Positions 23,301 through 37,577 of a stretch of DNA of 64,000 nucleotides are shown in pieces. The first letter of the stretch is position 1. Each line of letters opens with the position of its first letter. Source of the DNA: Hofstenia miamia (lineage: Eukaryota; Xenacoelomorpha; Acoela; Hofsteniidae). Location: NCBI GenBank assembly GCA_900660155.1, contig CABFPE010000034.1, positions 265,730-329,729 of the forward strand. The letters are read 5' to 3'. The notes under the pieces were generated by a model. It was not told where the DNA came from. It ran no database searches and saw only the letters and a program-made list of their open reading frames with translations. The position numbers and the translations under genes are program-made.

Positions 23301-26300
23301 AATTACTTTTATGCTATATTAAAATGATGAATCTTATTTGTGCACGAGCTTAAGGAAACTGGATATTGATAATTACAAAAAAATTGTAAGGCATGCGAGT
23401 GGTAATCTTCCAGTGACGCATATTTCTACACCCTGAACTAATTATCTGGATAGGATAGGTGATTAGGAGATCTTTGTCTTGCACGAATCATGCTAACTTC
23501 AATAATTGTCTATTAAAGGGAAAACAGAAATAATTTTATCACCAAGCACAATAGAAGTGATCCAGTAGGTGGATGCATCGCCTCATAACTCAATCATTTT
23601 CACAACATAATCAAATACCAAAATGTTTTTCGTTTTCATTATTACACCAAAAGCAAGTTTGGGCAAAATTTTTGAATTCTCCCTGGGGTAATTAAACCTA
23701 TAGTTGACTATGTCAAAATAAGTGATTACTTAGATAATTAAGCTATGGGTCCTGATAAACATGTAGCAATAAAATGCCATTCTAAGATTAACGATGTAAG
23801 CTAATGAGGGCATAACATATAATAATTTATAGTTATGGTAGATATCTACTTTTTGCTTCTACTACAATAGAAATAAACATTTTTGAAAAATATTTATAGA
23901 AAAACATTAAATTTCTCTTAGACATATTTCGTTGTACTAAGTTAATCTGTATAAGCAATATTGTCTTGCGAAATGCAAGGTGTCAAGGTTACCAGGGGTC
24001 ATGCCTCCCCTATTATAAAAAACCATTATATTCCTTTACATTTTGTATATTTACACTAATACTAAACCTATATTCAAAGCCTAATTTTAACTACATAATT
24101 GTTGTATGATTTAGACCAACACACCACACTCTTTAAATAAAGAAGAAAAATGCCAATCATTTGTTTATGCTCCACTCATTATTAAGTGCAATAGAAACAT
24201 CTAATTTATTTAAGAATATCATAATTTGCTCCACTAATAACAAAAGACTCTGTTGAACAAAATCCAAAGGCATCAGAGTGTTACCTTTGGACAAATAGAA
24301 AACATTTATATCTCAACACTTGAACAATGTAGTGTAAATAACTTTGTAAAAAAGTGAATTGCACTAAGGCACATCCCAATATAAAATGAAAGAATATTTT
24401 TTAACAAGAAAGGCAAATTTTCACTCAAAGGTAAAATAGCAAAATTAATGATTTTAAATTTTCACAATATTGGTAATAAGAAATTGTCTACAAAAGGAAA
24501 TAGTGGAACGAGAAATGTTACTTAAAAGCAATAGACATTTGGCAATGTATTATTGGAATCTATGCATTAATAAATATCAGCTTATGAGCTACTGTAGTAA
24601 TTCACTATGTCAGAAGACACATTAGACAATTGAAGCTGACGTCAAATACTAGACAAATCACAAATCAGAGTGTTTGCAATTTGGTTTTTTTGTAAAGCTG
24701 GCGTCTAGCCTTTTTTAGATTAGTATTAATATGTTTTAATTTTCTAATATGAAATACAGGTTGCATGGAGAGCAAATGATTAGGACATTTTTGGAAATGG
24801 ATTTTGCTGGTCACTCTTAAACAGGTCGGGTCGGATCACGGATCATTTATGCTTGTTAGGGTGCAAAAACACTAACAGATTTAAGGAAAAATGAAAGAAA
24901 TAAAAAATTTGAATTTTGGAATTTCTTAATGATTTTTATTATTTGAAATTTTTATTGATTTTGTATTGTGTTTTTTGATATATCTATGCCAAAACATTAT
25001 TGTCCGAATTATACAAGTAATCTTTCTTTGGTCGGGTCGGGGGTCAAAAGAAAGTGAACCGCTTCCCATCCTCATCTGATTGGAATTTGTATAAAATATC
25101 AATGATTCTATTGTTTACTGTTCAATGACCTTATAAAGCATAATGTTGTAGAGGTTAAAGGCTATTCCTTAGTTTGAATGGAAACTTTGTTGTGTATTCT
25201 TTTTAAATTGCAGGCAAAAATGTAGAAATATGTACTAGATTAAATAGAATCTAGTCAAGCAGAAAGATTGCAATAATTTTATGAGCACATAAAGAATGTT
25301 TCTTAGAAGGACAGCGTAAAGGTAGTACATTGTTTAATCACTCCATTCATCAAAAATTACATAATAGGATCGAACACTACCCATAAATTAATTGCTCTAC
25401 GAATTAAGATGCATTCTTTATGTAAGGCCATCCGCTTTGCAGCATGTTTCTTAGAAGGGAGGAATAACATTCTTTAAAATTCACGAATTTTTAGTTTCAA
25501 ATAAAATTCGTGCATTATGTAAATTGGAAAATCTTTAGCTTTTAATTTAAAAGGATTTCCAATATACATATCTTAAACAGATATATTCAAATCAAAGTCA
25601 CAATGATATAAGGTAAAATGAAATTTTGTTTTGTTTCGTTTAGATCTGCTCTCATTTTTGTTAGTTTGAATTTTGGGAATTTGATTTAATTAATTTTCGT
25701 CTTTTTTCAGAAAATTAATTCGGTGAACGATTTTTATACAGAACCTATTAAAATTCACTAACATTTGCGAATTTTGTTTACAGGATAATAAGAATAATAT
25801 ACGTATTCTCAAACTATGGCTCCTGAAATTTCAGGACCAACCAAAAGTCCAATATTTAGCCACATGTTTCAATAATAATTTTCATGTAAATCATAAAAAG
25901 TAAAATTCATGAAACAATCATACAGAATCAAAGCTCTTTTATCATTCAAAGTGCAGAAAATTCAAATTCTGTCTAAACTTAAATGTATTTACAGTTTTCA
26001 ACAGCATACTTATAGTAAATCATATCATGTTCAATAATAAAGAATTGGGCAAGTTTTGTCGTTTTCGACTAGTCTATCATATTTTCGCACAGAAGAGGAC
26101 CATTTGGAGTGAGAATGACTACTGTTCTTTCTACAAACCTGTTTAAAAGTCTTCAGATATTAGTCATAGACTATATATCGAAGACGCAGCTACTCAATGA
26201 TTATAATACACATGTTAGAAACTTTACAATTTTTCGAGGTATTTTTAAGGTATTGATAATCCAAGAAATTTTTTTCTAGTAATTTCGCCATGAAATTTAT

Positions 26301-29300
26301 TGTTAATTAATGAAAGCACAAATCTTAAATTTCTATGATCAATTCCTATAATAGAGATTTCTTCTAAAATTTTTCCATTAAATATTATACATTTATTTGC
26401 TAATGAAGTTGCCTTGACTTTTCAAAAAATAATTACAAATGGAAAAAAATATTTTTGACAAAAAATGTTATACATGTGTGCAAAAATTCACCAAAAATCC
26501 CAGATGGAGCCCAATCATTTGGCTAATGTAATTTTCAAAGTTAAATTTTATATTGTTGATGGTGTTTATTAAAATAACACTTATTAGCAATTTAGAGAAC
26601 AGAGCTTTTAAAACTTAATACATATTTTCTCCTCCTATGAATAATTTATTAAAACATGAAGTTCTCCAATAACGAAAAGAGGCGACTGGAATTACAGAAA
26701 ATCCATACATAGCCGCATAAATTGAATTGGATCTCAACAGCCCATAAACGTCATTACCATCTCTGTCACTTGTTTAACTAAATTTCACTAGTCTGCCTTT
26801 TAAAATATATGAGCTAGGAAAGATTAAGTGAAAACATCAAAGCAGAAATTTTAGTGTGCTGCGATTAAGTGTAAGGAAGTGATTTGTATTCATGAATTTT
26901 TGTCAGAAGAAAAGCAATCTGTTATTCATTTGCGGAATAAGCTAATGTCGCACTTGTCATTTATCGACGAACGCTTCAGGCGGAAACAATTCTTTGTTGG
27001 GAATCATTAGTTATTCTGTGTGGCAACTATAATTCTATCAATTTGCTCCTTCCTGTAATAAAATATTGGATTTTAATGAATAAATGTATAACAATGAAAT
27101 AATGCAATCTAATAATAGTCATCTGTAATTTTCCCATTTCCAACGGCAGTATTTTACATAAACAAATATATTTCTGAAACTAGTCACAACCTGCGAACCT
27201 AAATAAAAATTCCTTATATTCAAAATAATATAAAATAATTGGGAAGAAGGTGGATTGGCAACCTGAAATGATATTCGCTGCTGCAACATTAAACAAGATG
27301 CAGATTGCAATTCAATGGGCTGAGCTGGCTCTCATCTGCTTTAGCAACTCTAAAGCTAACCATTGTTTAATTAAAAATATAATCAGTTATGTTCACGTTT
27401 TCAACCAATTCCCTTCAAGCCTATCAAGAAACTTAAAAATTATTGAACATAGTCATATCTATGTGTACTCCATTGTTATGGGCAACATTTCTGTGCTAGG
27501 AGTTACGTGAAGGTAGTAACTATTTGAAAATTTTTTATATCTACTCATACCAAGTGTCCAGACAATAATGCGGTATAAAGTTCATCAAAAAACTACTAAA
27601 CTCAGCTAATGATTTGTCTGCTAAAAATTCCTAATTTTGTAGGGCGACAAGAATGGTGTTGTGTTTTAACCCATTAAGAGCAATTGTTTGTTATTACGAA
27701 CCTATATTTTCACAAATAGTTTGAAGCAATAAAATTGACTAAATGTCTTTTAAGAGTTTGTATTAGTTTATTTCTATTGTCATATACAGTTTCAGAATAT
27801 TCTTTTTGCATTAGTTAACGTTTTTTGGAGGAAAGTCTAAATATATTAGTTTTCATTGCTAAGGAAACGTTATTCTATTCAATGTTTTATTACTAATATG
27901 TTCTAAAAATGCTCATGTACAAATAAAATATTCTACTTAGGAAAATTATTTAAATAATTTCTTAAAATTTTATATTTATTAATTTGTGTTCGTATTTACG
28001 ATCAATGGCAAAATATAATAAAATATATCAGATTTGAGAAACGTTTTTGAAAGGAGTGGCGGAATAGTGTTACTGCTGATGTCTCAGTCTCGTTTAGCTC
28101 TAGCTTAATAATAAGACCAGTATGCAATAGACGTATACTAAGTAGACATAAATTTAGACATTTAATAAAATTAGGAGGCTTAGAGTCAAATTTACAATTG
28201 TAGACTATCTTCACAAGTGCAGAAAAAACATGTGACAATTAATCAGCCTAAAATTTTGCGAAACTACAACTGCATGGGAGGAGTAGACCTTGCAATAGAA
28301 AACTATGCAACTACTGCTGTCCTGTGATTTGTGTGAAAAACCGGTACTTCCCATTTTATGCAATGCATTTATTGTTGTTTACAAAGTATTCATCAAAACT
28401 ATGAGGAAAACTATTCTATAGAATTCTTGAGCCATGCATTTCGCATAGTGTTCCTGTTTGAATTCATATGTATAAAATCTATATTACAAGATGATAGCAT
28501 TCCGATGTTCGTTATGACATTAATCATTCCTGGCCTACGGGAATTCATGAAGGATGATTGAATAAATACCAAATGAACACATTTTATCAATGTCTTAATT
28601 GTGATGTTTAGCTACACAAAAATGTTTTACTATCTATCATAAAAAACGTTTGCATACATTGTTGTTTACATAAATTTATTAAAATTGCCTAATTTAATAT
28701 TTTTTGCAAGATATTGCGTCAATGTTCGTAACAACGATCATCCAAAAAAAACAATGTTCTAATATGCATGAAACCTTATGACTGAAATATGTTGATATTT
28801 GTAATGCCAATACATTAAAAATGACAAGCATAATAAATAATTCTTTCTAGAAATTCAAGTAGCGCCTAATGAGTATTAACTACATGAATTAATCCGTCTG
28901 ATTAAGTTTATCAATTATTAAATCTTATTTTTACACAATTGAGGTGTGTTAAATCAAAAGATTCGATTTTTGAGTAAAACACTCGAAAGACAAATTATAA
29001 AACAAATTATGACTTAAAATGAACATAAATTAGCGTTTCATTAATTATTTGGAGTATATTAACATATGGAACATAAAACTATAAATTTTTTGCGAAATCT
29101 AGTTTGCTTCTATGTTTTGTATGCTATAATGCAGTTTGTCAAAAACAATTACCTTTGTAAACATCACACATTTAATAAAGCTGCATGTGTTTAATAAAAC
29201 ATGCATTTATTATTAATAATTTATAACTGAAAACAATGGAAACGGCACTAAAGGTGTTTCTCTTTGAAATAGCTAAATGCTAATGTTTAAATCACACCTG

Positions 29301-31259
29301 TAAGAAGTGCAAACATAGCTGAAAAGATAACAAATTTTAAATTTAAACTTAAATATTCTTCTGAAAATTCAAGTCTGTTACTTTCTGCAATTAACGTTAA
29401 CCTGCTATGGATAAATAAAAATAGCGATTCAGCAATATTTCTAATTTATATGATGATTACTTAATAAATAATCAATATAATGATTTCGTCATATCAATAA
29501 CACCATTTTTTGTGCAAAAGAAAATTAAACTTTGTTGTAATATTATCTAATAAATAATAAATTCCAATCGACTGGAATTTTCCAATTGCGACACCTGTTC
29601 TTAATATAAGATTACCACTCAATTAAAACATAAGAGCATCTAAGGATATATACAGACAGACAGACCTATAAACAGATCTTAATATAGTCTGAAACAAAAT
29701 ATTTAAATCAATTTCATGCGATCGTTGGTTGCTATTCCAACAAGCAGTTAATAAAAACTTTCTTCTATTTTCAATAGTTGGTTGTTCATTAATCATTTAT
29801 ATCTTTAGATGAAAGAATTTCTTCACAATATATAACTGAAACTATTTCCACATATTTAAAATCTTAGCAGCATTGGTTTTCCTAATTAAATATTGAGGCC
29901 AATTTCACTACACGTTTATTAAATAGAGTTGACTCTTTTTAATACTTTTAATTAATAAGAGTGAGTTGAATAGTTGTTATTAACTCTTGCGTCTAACTTC
30001 ACAAAAAAAATTGTTTATTGAAAAATATTAAAGGTAAGTAAAATTAATTTATTACGATTTTTTAGACTTCTATTATCAGAATAATTCTTAAAAAACTTGA
30101 TTGAAACTATTTTACAAACAATTTACAAACCTGAAAATGCATTGTGTTTCTTGCATATATTCCAAATATCTTGATTGATTTTTTTAAATCACAGTAATAT
30201 ACATAATTCTTTACGTGGATTTGACAAAATTAAGTATTTAAATGAATAAATATTTAGATTTGTGCTTGCTACAATTGGCCTCTGAAAATTTCAGTAGCGT
30301 ATAGAAAATTAGAAAAAAAAATAATTATTGGAATTATTGTGCCATAATCCAGAGATTGTTGTTGAAGTAAGAGATTGAATTGGATAGAAACTGATCCGGA
30401 TCAGATCTCAATTTTGAGAAAATGTCTCTTGTTAAATTTTGTGTTCATGTTTAAATAAGGTAATAATAGCTTATAGAAGCTGGCTTTCACCTACGGAATT
30501 ACGCTGCTATTATAGCACCCTTATAATTAAGTCTTTGTATGTTGGAATATTCTTTCTTAAATATTACGGTAAATTAAATTCCTTTTAATTTTAACTGGAT
30601 TTGGCACAAGCGGAAAATCATTCTGTAAGCAACTCTGACATTATGTTTCTTCGATATTTTTTTATGTAACAAGCCTTATAACCGAAAAAAATCACAAATA
30701 ATGAAATGATAAGAAGTTTTGTTCAAATTGTTAACTATGAATGCTTTCAAAGTTGGAATCGTAAAATAGAAGCGAGATATCAACTTCTAATAAGGAACAA
30801 AACAGACGTATTTGAAAATATTGGGTTACAAAAATCATTCGGAAAAACAAATCTTTCCTGACAGACAAACACAAGAACACGCATTAAATTTTCCTTGGAA
30901 ATGCAAAATCTTTCGTCTGACAACGCCTATGTTATAGCGGAACCCTAACCAGATCTCTTGCCAATTCAAACTACGTGAAAGATATCGATAAAAAGAGATC
31001 CACAAACACGAAGAAAAAGCTTAATGATCTTACTATCAAGAATTTTCAGAAGTTTGACAAGACATTGACTGCCGTAATGAAAGATACTACAAATAGTCTA
31101 TTTGTACAACTGTCACAATTGTCTCACTGTTAATAGATTCTTTAGCTGTTGTAGACGCAATGGCGTAGAGCTAGCTGTTCTTATTGGAATTATCAATATG
31201 TAAGCTCCACAACAAATCACTAGCGATTGTCAATCCAAGAATTTTAAGAACGATTTGGT
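20369..31259. other. Long AT-rich stretch without recognised genes
   Basis: Nearly 11 kb with only short, biased ORFs. The only noteworthy scraps are a direct pair of GGTCGGGTCGG at 24824-24834 and 25030-25040, a short GC-richer patch near 21310-21420, and a mixed-composition plus-strand ORF at 27250-27510 with no motif. It could be intronic, since it lies between the two inverted membrane-protein paralogues, but no exon is demonstrable. Confidence 0.5.
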
Positions 31260-32085
31260 TTATATTCTTGAGGAGTAGATTTTCAAATGTTTACCTAAGA
31301 ATATTTGTGTGGATTTAGAGAAAATGAGGGTCATATGGTTATCCTTGCAACGGCCTATATTGATGTCCTTTGTGTTATTAAATTGATGTTTAGAATCGAT
31401 TACTGTACAACACTTAACATCATCGGCGAATTTTACTGTTAGTAGTGGAAATTTTAGATCTGCTATAAAAACTGTAAAGAGTAGAAGACCAATAAATGAG
31501 CCTTGAGATATCCTTCGATATGCAGGTGTGGGTGGACCAAAAAATCCATTCACTTTGAAAACTAACTTGAGATGTGTGAGGCAGCTAGTAGTCTATGCCA
31601 CAAGTTCCTTACATCAATTGCCCTTTGCTAGCTTATGCAAGCGAAGAAAGTGGTTGATATAATCAAAGATTTGGAGAAAGATGCGTTGCTTTTTGTCCAG
31701 ATAACGAGTAGTATAATCTATGATTTTGAGCCTTGCCAGAACCGGAGATGATTTTGGCTTGTAGTTATATTCATCTTTGTCCAACATGGATAACAGTTTC
31801 TGCTTATGTGGGCTTAGGAACCTTTTTTTCCCATAATAGTCTAGCTGCAGAACTAATAGCAAAACGCCATAAGCTCGGACCATCCATTTCTAAAGTCAAA
31901 TAGGTAATTCTAAAATTAAGAGGGCATAACACTGCAGTAGTGAGCCATTCACAATATTTGTGGGCAGCATGCTTCAACACTTTGCATGAGATATCATCAA
32001 AATCGCATAAACTTTTCCTAAGTTTACTTTGAAAACTGTACGTTTCAAAGGAAGATTGAGAGGTTGCACAATCTGTAGTCAGCAT
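31260..32085 (-). pseudogene. LINE reverse transcriptase relic
   Basis: From 32085 downward on the minus strand, FDDISCKVLKHAAHKYCEWL corresponds to the start of a non-LTR RT (the D-x-I-x-x-x-x-L-K block). A damaged middle (31614-31883, KIIDYTTRYLDKKQRIF) follows. Then comes the palm: RRISQGSFIGLLLFTVFIAD and KFPLLTVKFADDVKC. The FADD catalytic box is intact, while the preceding S-G-V-P-Q-G block is altered to RISQG. At least three frames are needed, so it is inactive. The element's endonuclease and 3' end were not found around it. Confidence 0.85.
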
Positions 32086-34005
32086 TCACTAGCATTAAGT
32101 TATTGATATGTACTGTAATATTTTGTATATAAATGTAAAATGTTCATCATTCAACATAAGACAGCTGTTGACCTATTTAGCATTTTATACTTAGACACAT
32201 AAAGTCAGATATATGTTTGTATGGTTTGTAGTTATAATCAAAAGTCAAAATCTGTACGTTTCATAACAGTTTGTTTTAAGAAAACAAAACATTATCTACA
32301 AAAACGACTGCAGACTTTCTTCATGCAGTTAATATCCTTAAAAATCGATCCTCTTCCTTTCCAGCAATAGTCAAGGTACAAAAGTAAGAAGTACGGATTG
32401 TCAGCATTTTCAGACCTTTCCTAAGTTTTGAAAATTCTTCATAATGTGGACTTCTAGAATTTCTGACAAGATGAGTTTGGAAATTTTGGTTTCTTCAAAA
32501 GAATTTAGATATATAATGACAAATGACAAGCAGCATTTATAGAAACTTAAGTGGTTCACCAAAGGAGTGTTAGCATAAAGTAATAATTGTAATGGTGCAA
32601 AAACGTTCTGAGTGATTGATATACGAAGAAAACGTAAATAATGAATATCAGATATACATTTCTGACGAACTAAAACGTTGTCCGTTTGGTTGAAGAATTT
32701 TTTGAAAAGAGATATAGTTTTTCTCTTTTTCGCTTGTTTAAGAATGTCATATCCAATTTCATAAGAAATGGAGATTTTTCACTAAAATTCACAGACAGAA
32801 TCTCACACGCTCAAATTTGCATTTTTATATGGAAAGAATATATTCATTGTTAATTATGTAATGTTTGTGCTTATTGGCATCGTCATTTATATTGTTAAAC
32901 ACTATGATTCATAAGAGTGCAAGAACTAGCTTTCCAAACAAACATTACCATTATAGGAAACCACAGCTATTCAATAAATACGTATGTCCAGCATTCACAA
33001 TTACATAGTCATCTATTAATTTAATATATTTCTTAAACCAGTAAGTGTATAAACGAAAAAAGATTGTCAAGATTTTCAAAGGGATATATAAATCTTTATC
33101 TTCGAAAATAATAAAATCGCATTAATTAATTTCTTGCATCAACTTCCTTCAGAATTGATGAAGTTGCAAAATAGTTGCCAAAAGATTTTTTCTTCTTGTT
33201 CTATGGTATTTCCATGTTTCCAAAATATAATATTCTTTAAAAAAATTAAATACTTCAAACTAAAATGAATTTTTGACTATTTTGACAAATTCTGGTGGGC
33301 TTCACTATGTTATTTATCTCTTAACTAAGATGCACCCACCGTAAAATTGTGCTTACGATCTTTTTCCAGACAACATTTCAACTTAATGAGAAAAAGCTTT
33401 ATAATAATTAGTTGCAGCATTTTATAACAGGAATTGAAAGAATTACTTTATTAATAACTTAAAGTTCATTATTATATAACAGTGATTGATGATTTTGAAA
33501 GATGTTATCGAATGCTTAGGTTAACTATTTCGGAAGAAACTCGAACAGCATAGTTTATTTTAAATTCCTTCTGAATTAATTTAAGCAGGGAAATTTGTTA
33601 AACAACAGACATTGTCGTATTTATGTTACTGATTGAAGTAGCAGACATTGCTGGAAAGCGTTTTTAATTAATTCTCCAACACATTTTATACATCCAAATT
33701 GCGATTTATTTAGTGAAACATAAACTAGGTCCCGAATTACATCACCATATCAATTTATGTTTTTAACAGAAAAAAAAATTAAATCCACATTCAAGTTAAT
33801 ACGTTGGTTTAGGATTTACTTTGGTTCAGGTCAATTCCACTTTAGAGAACCACCCCTCGTCACAAATTTCCAATCAAACATCCATGTTGAGATAATTATT
33901 AAAAAACTATTTCTATATTATATTTGATGTACATTATCATGTAAAATACATGTTAACTGATGTATCACCAAAATTCAGTATTTTCTAATCAGTATAAGTT
34001 AGTGA

Positions 34006-34044
<39 letters not shown>

Positions 34045-35148
34045 CTAAAACATTTATTGCTTGGAACATAAATCATTTAGGTTATCTGAGATGAAACGTA
34101 GAACATGTAAAGCATTAGGCATGTTTACTATAAAAATTTATGTTAAACAGAATTTTCATAATTTTTCTGTCACCTAAAACACTTGGAGAACTTGTACATT
34201 TCCAGTGATTTGTGAGAAATACTTTAACTCTTTATTACTATTGTCAATAACTTACCCAGCACGGCTAAAATTATTGATTAAAATTACTACATCACCCATA
34301 GGGGTGAATACCGACTGTGTGAATTTACCCAATTGCGATTATAGTTTACTTTGACTTTGTAAGTGTTTTTATCTCAATAAAGTTATTTTTAGGGCTTTTC
34401 TAAACGTAAAATTTCTAATTCATGGCACAGCAATCCTTTGAGTCCAAATAGAATTCTTGTAATATTTTCAGAGGGTCGGGCAACTTGTTTATGTTTTGAA
34501 ACTGCTTTCATTGTCAATAGCACCATAGAACTCCTTAGTATTAGCAAAATTGGTTTTTCGTCATAACCAGACCATGAACTACTCCTTTGGCACAACAGTC
34601 ATGTCATTGCAAAAATTCCAAACACTGCCTTTTTTATATTTGTCCTGAAGAAGTTATTAAAATGGAATAGTGTTTGTGTTTTTAAATAATGAACTAGGCC
34701 CATCAGTAAAATCTTTTCATTTCAGTGCTTTTAATAATACAATTCTAGCAGTGACGACCAACTTATAATCTATTTAAAAGACCTGTTAGCAGATTGGTTA
34801 AAAAATTATATAAATAATCTCTAAAATCTGTTAACAGATTTGTTTATTATTGCTACTATTTACCAATTTTATTAGCTAGTGAAATGACACGAATTTTACG
34901 ATTTTGAACGCTAAGGAGATCGAAATGTTTCAAAATCATCATTGTTTCACAAAAGCCCACAAAACCATCACAGTTGCAATGTTATTTGTACGGGAATTTT
35001 AGAATTATAAAATCCTTAATTTTGTGTTATTCAACAAATGATTAGAATGAAATCTGGAAACACATTGGTAAATATATTCTGGCTACTGCTAAATTAATCT
35101 GTTAAACTTAATAATATTGTCAGTACAGTTTGCAAGTGAATACAACAA
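32086..35148. other. AT-rich non-coding stretch with one microsatellite
   Basis: Contains an (AT)n tract at 34013-34041. A minus-strand ORF at 34389-34595 has balanced composition but no motif or clear splice sites. Nothing else is recognised. Confidence 0.5.
34013..34041. repeat. (AT)n microsatellite
   Basis: Uninterrupted alternating AT run of about 28 bases. Confidence 0.95.
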
Positions 35149-35312
35149 CTAAAATTTATCACCGTCGTAGTGATCATGATGATGTACAGTTTTTGGTGTT
35201 TCTGTCAATATTTTTGTTGACGTTCCTTTTTGGTTGCAGAGACAAACACATAAGTTGAAGCAGTCATTTTGATGAATAATTTTGTTGTTCAGTAGCGCCC
35301 ACATTTCATGCG
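35149..35312 (-). CDS. Candidate 3'-terminal exon, unassigned
   Basis: On the minus strand a good acceptor, TTTATTTCTTTGACAG, ends at 35313. It is followed by two phase bases and then HEMWALLNNKIIHQNDCFNL, CVCLCNQKGTSTKILTETPK and TVHHHDHYDGDKF before a TAG at 35149-35151. The composition (Cys pairs, mixed polar residues, His/Asp-rich end) is unlike the AT-biased shadows around it, and the acceptor position agrees with the change in composition. No AATAAA lies right after the stop, and no upstream exon was found. No family is recognised. It might be part of an unknown gene, or chance. Confidence 0.3.
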
Positions 35313-36670
35313 CTGTCAAAGAAATAAATCTAATAAATTGTAGAATATAGGTATATATTGCCATTACATTTTCTTTCTTAGTTATGGTTGAATAATAACT
35401 AAAATAAGCATAGTTCATTTTTTGGTCCGAAACCACTAAATGCTGTCATTTTGAGGTCACTTCTAATGTATTACAAAATACTTAATGAGAGCAATTATTG
35501 ATATCAATGAGAATAGAGAAGTTATATGAACATACTAAATTAAGTAACTTAAGTAATTTCTTAATGTATTTTTTGCAATTATTTTTTTACATTGAATATT
35601 TTGTCTTTCCTTTAAGTCGATAAAATGTTCAGGTCAATTTCAGCAATATTTTTGTTATGGTTAAAATGCAGTCAGTTCCATGACGTAGTACAATGATTCC
35701 TTTGTTATTTCCTGCTAATAGCTTATTACATCTCACACTTTGATTTTTTACTGGTAGTGAAACAATTTTATGGAATTGACCTTTATGCGGAAATTCAGTT
35801 TCAATATATTATGTAATTCTTGAAATCCTATATATTGGCTATGTCGTTGATAGATGGTTGGAAACTTTGTTGAAGTATTATACAGTAGATGCATATTAGG
35901 AAGGAACGTCCATTTAAATGTAGGAAATATCCGAAACATCAGTTACTTGGGCAAGATCGAAATTTTTAAAATAAGTTCACCAAATTATATAATCAACCTA
36001 TGAGTTGTGTATATTAATGTTAAAGTTTGACAAAGTTCAAAAAGAAATTTACCGGAAATTTGGGGTCCCAATAATAAACATATTTATTTAAATATATATG
36101 TTGATGGTATTTTTAAAATATTTGCAAGCTTCATTATTGTATTTACAAATCAACTCCATGTACCAAATCATAGAATCAGTCTGCCAATTTTATACAGCTT
36201 CTATAGTTAGAAGTCCTATATGATAATGGCTTAAAAGTAATTGCATTATATATTTTCCTGATTCTAACAACTGTATTGCTTTTGCTATTTGATATTTAAC
36301 AAAATCCTATACATAATGCTTGAATCTAAATTGAATTAGTTGAACTATGAGAAAAACCTTTGTTCTTGTAATTAAATTTACTCAAATTCACCTGGAATAA
36401 TATTTTCCTTTGTTAAAGGAAAAGTTTTATGATCAATTTCAGTCTACAGAGATTTATAAAACAAATTCATTTTGCTAACATAAATTACTTTTATTAATAT
36501 TAATGTTTTAGCTTGGATAAGATTGGATTAAATTAATTTCTTTCCCAGTTGTTTATGGAATGAAAAAAGATTCTAGTCAATAACTAAAAATTTCATGATC
36601 ATAAGTATAAAATTTCAGCATATATTTACATAATGATACATGTTATGTTCAAAACAGCAAAAAGATTGTG
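35313..36670. other. AT-rich non-coding stretch, nothing recognised
   Basis: If the 35149-35312 exon is real, this would be intron of that minus-strand gene. Confidence 0.45.
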
Positions 36671-36735
36671 CAGGGCTTAACTATTAGGCACAAGCTTAGG
36701 GCCTCGCGCTTTAAGGAGGCCCGGGGTTGGCGAAG
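36671..36735 (+). repeat. Possible hAT-type terminus
   Basis: The sequence starts CAGGGCTTAACTATTAGGCA and continues into a GC-rich AGGGCCTCGCGCTTT. This resembles hAT ends and the element at 43.8-45.5 kb in its GGGCC-rich subterminal part. No opposite end was found before or after the N block. Confidence 0.35.
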
Positions 36736-36869
36736 CATAAACATTTACATTTGAATTTTTATAAATTTGGAAAAATTAGTTAATAACAATAGCTAGCATG
36801 GATATACATTTCAGCGTCTCCATGGAAAATTGAGAATACCTTACTCCTTTTTTGGAATACTGTATTTCA

Positions 36870-36870
<1 letters not shown>

Positions 36871-36903
<33 letters not shown>

Positions 36904-36948
36904 NNNNNNNNNNCTCATTACCAATTGAATATGAGATAAAATATTTAT

Positions 36949-37000
<52 letters not shown>
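36871..37000. repeat. (TA)n tracts around a 10-N gap with a copied segment
   Basis: A (TA)n run reaches 36903 and Ns occupy 36904-36913. A 42-base segment starting CTCATTACCAATTGAATATG follows, then another long (TA)n run to about 37000. The same 42 bases occur at 45685-45726, also directly before a (TA)n tract. This suggests a gap filled from another microsatellite locus. Confidence 0.85.
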
Positions 37001-37002
<2 letters not shown>

Positions 37003-37577
37003 CTTTAAAAAATGGCTAAAAATAGTTGTTTTTTAGCAAGGCTATATTTTTATGTGTCGATTTTGTAAGTAATGAATACATAAAAAATTTTGAATAAATT
37101 TTTCTGTACATTACGCTTATAATTAGCGCTAAATATGTACATCTGTTGTCAAAGCGTCAATGCAAACATAACAAAAAATATATTGGAAATATATTTCCAG
37201 TAATCTTAAATGAAGCAGTTTTAATCAAAATGGAAGCCGTGAATCTAATGGTCCCTTGGAACAATAAAACACATGGGGCTGAGACTAAATTCAATGGGGC
37301 TAAATGGAACGGGAAGCAATAATATTTTGGTTCCGCAAAACTCTAATTGAATTGTAAACATAAAGTCTAAGAAGTCTTAAGTACTACATAGTGCGAGATT
37401 TTTTCATTTTATCATTAAAGTCTAATCCCAATGGGAACAAAAACTATCCTGAAATATTTTTTTGAAGACTCTTTGTGATTCCCGTAAGGCGCGAAGTACG
37501 CAAAGTCAGAATTTGCAGCGCAAATGCGTGCCTGGACAGGACAGAGCCCGATACCAATTTTCAGAAGAAAAAGCATA

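Noticed and set aside
27250..27510. 86-codon plus-strand ORF with mixed composition
   Set aside because: No motif, no splice sites and no repeat relationship; insufficient to call a gene.
34389..34595. 68-codon minus-strand ORF (DEKPILLILRSSMVLL)
   Set aside because: Balanced composition, but no acceptor, no family and no conservation evidence inside the window.
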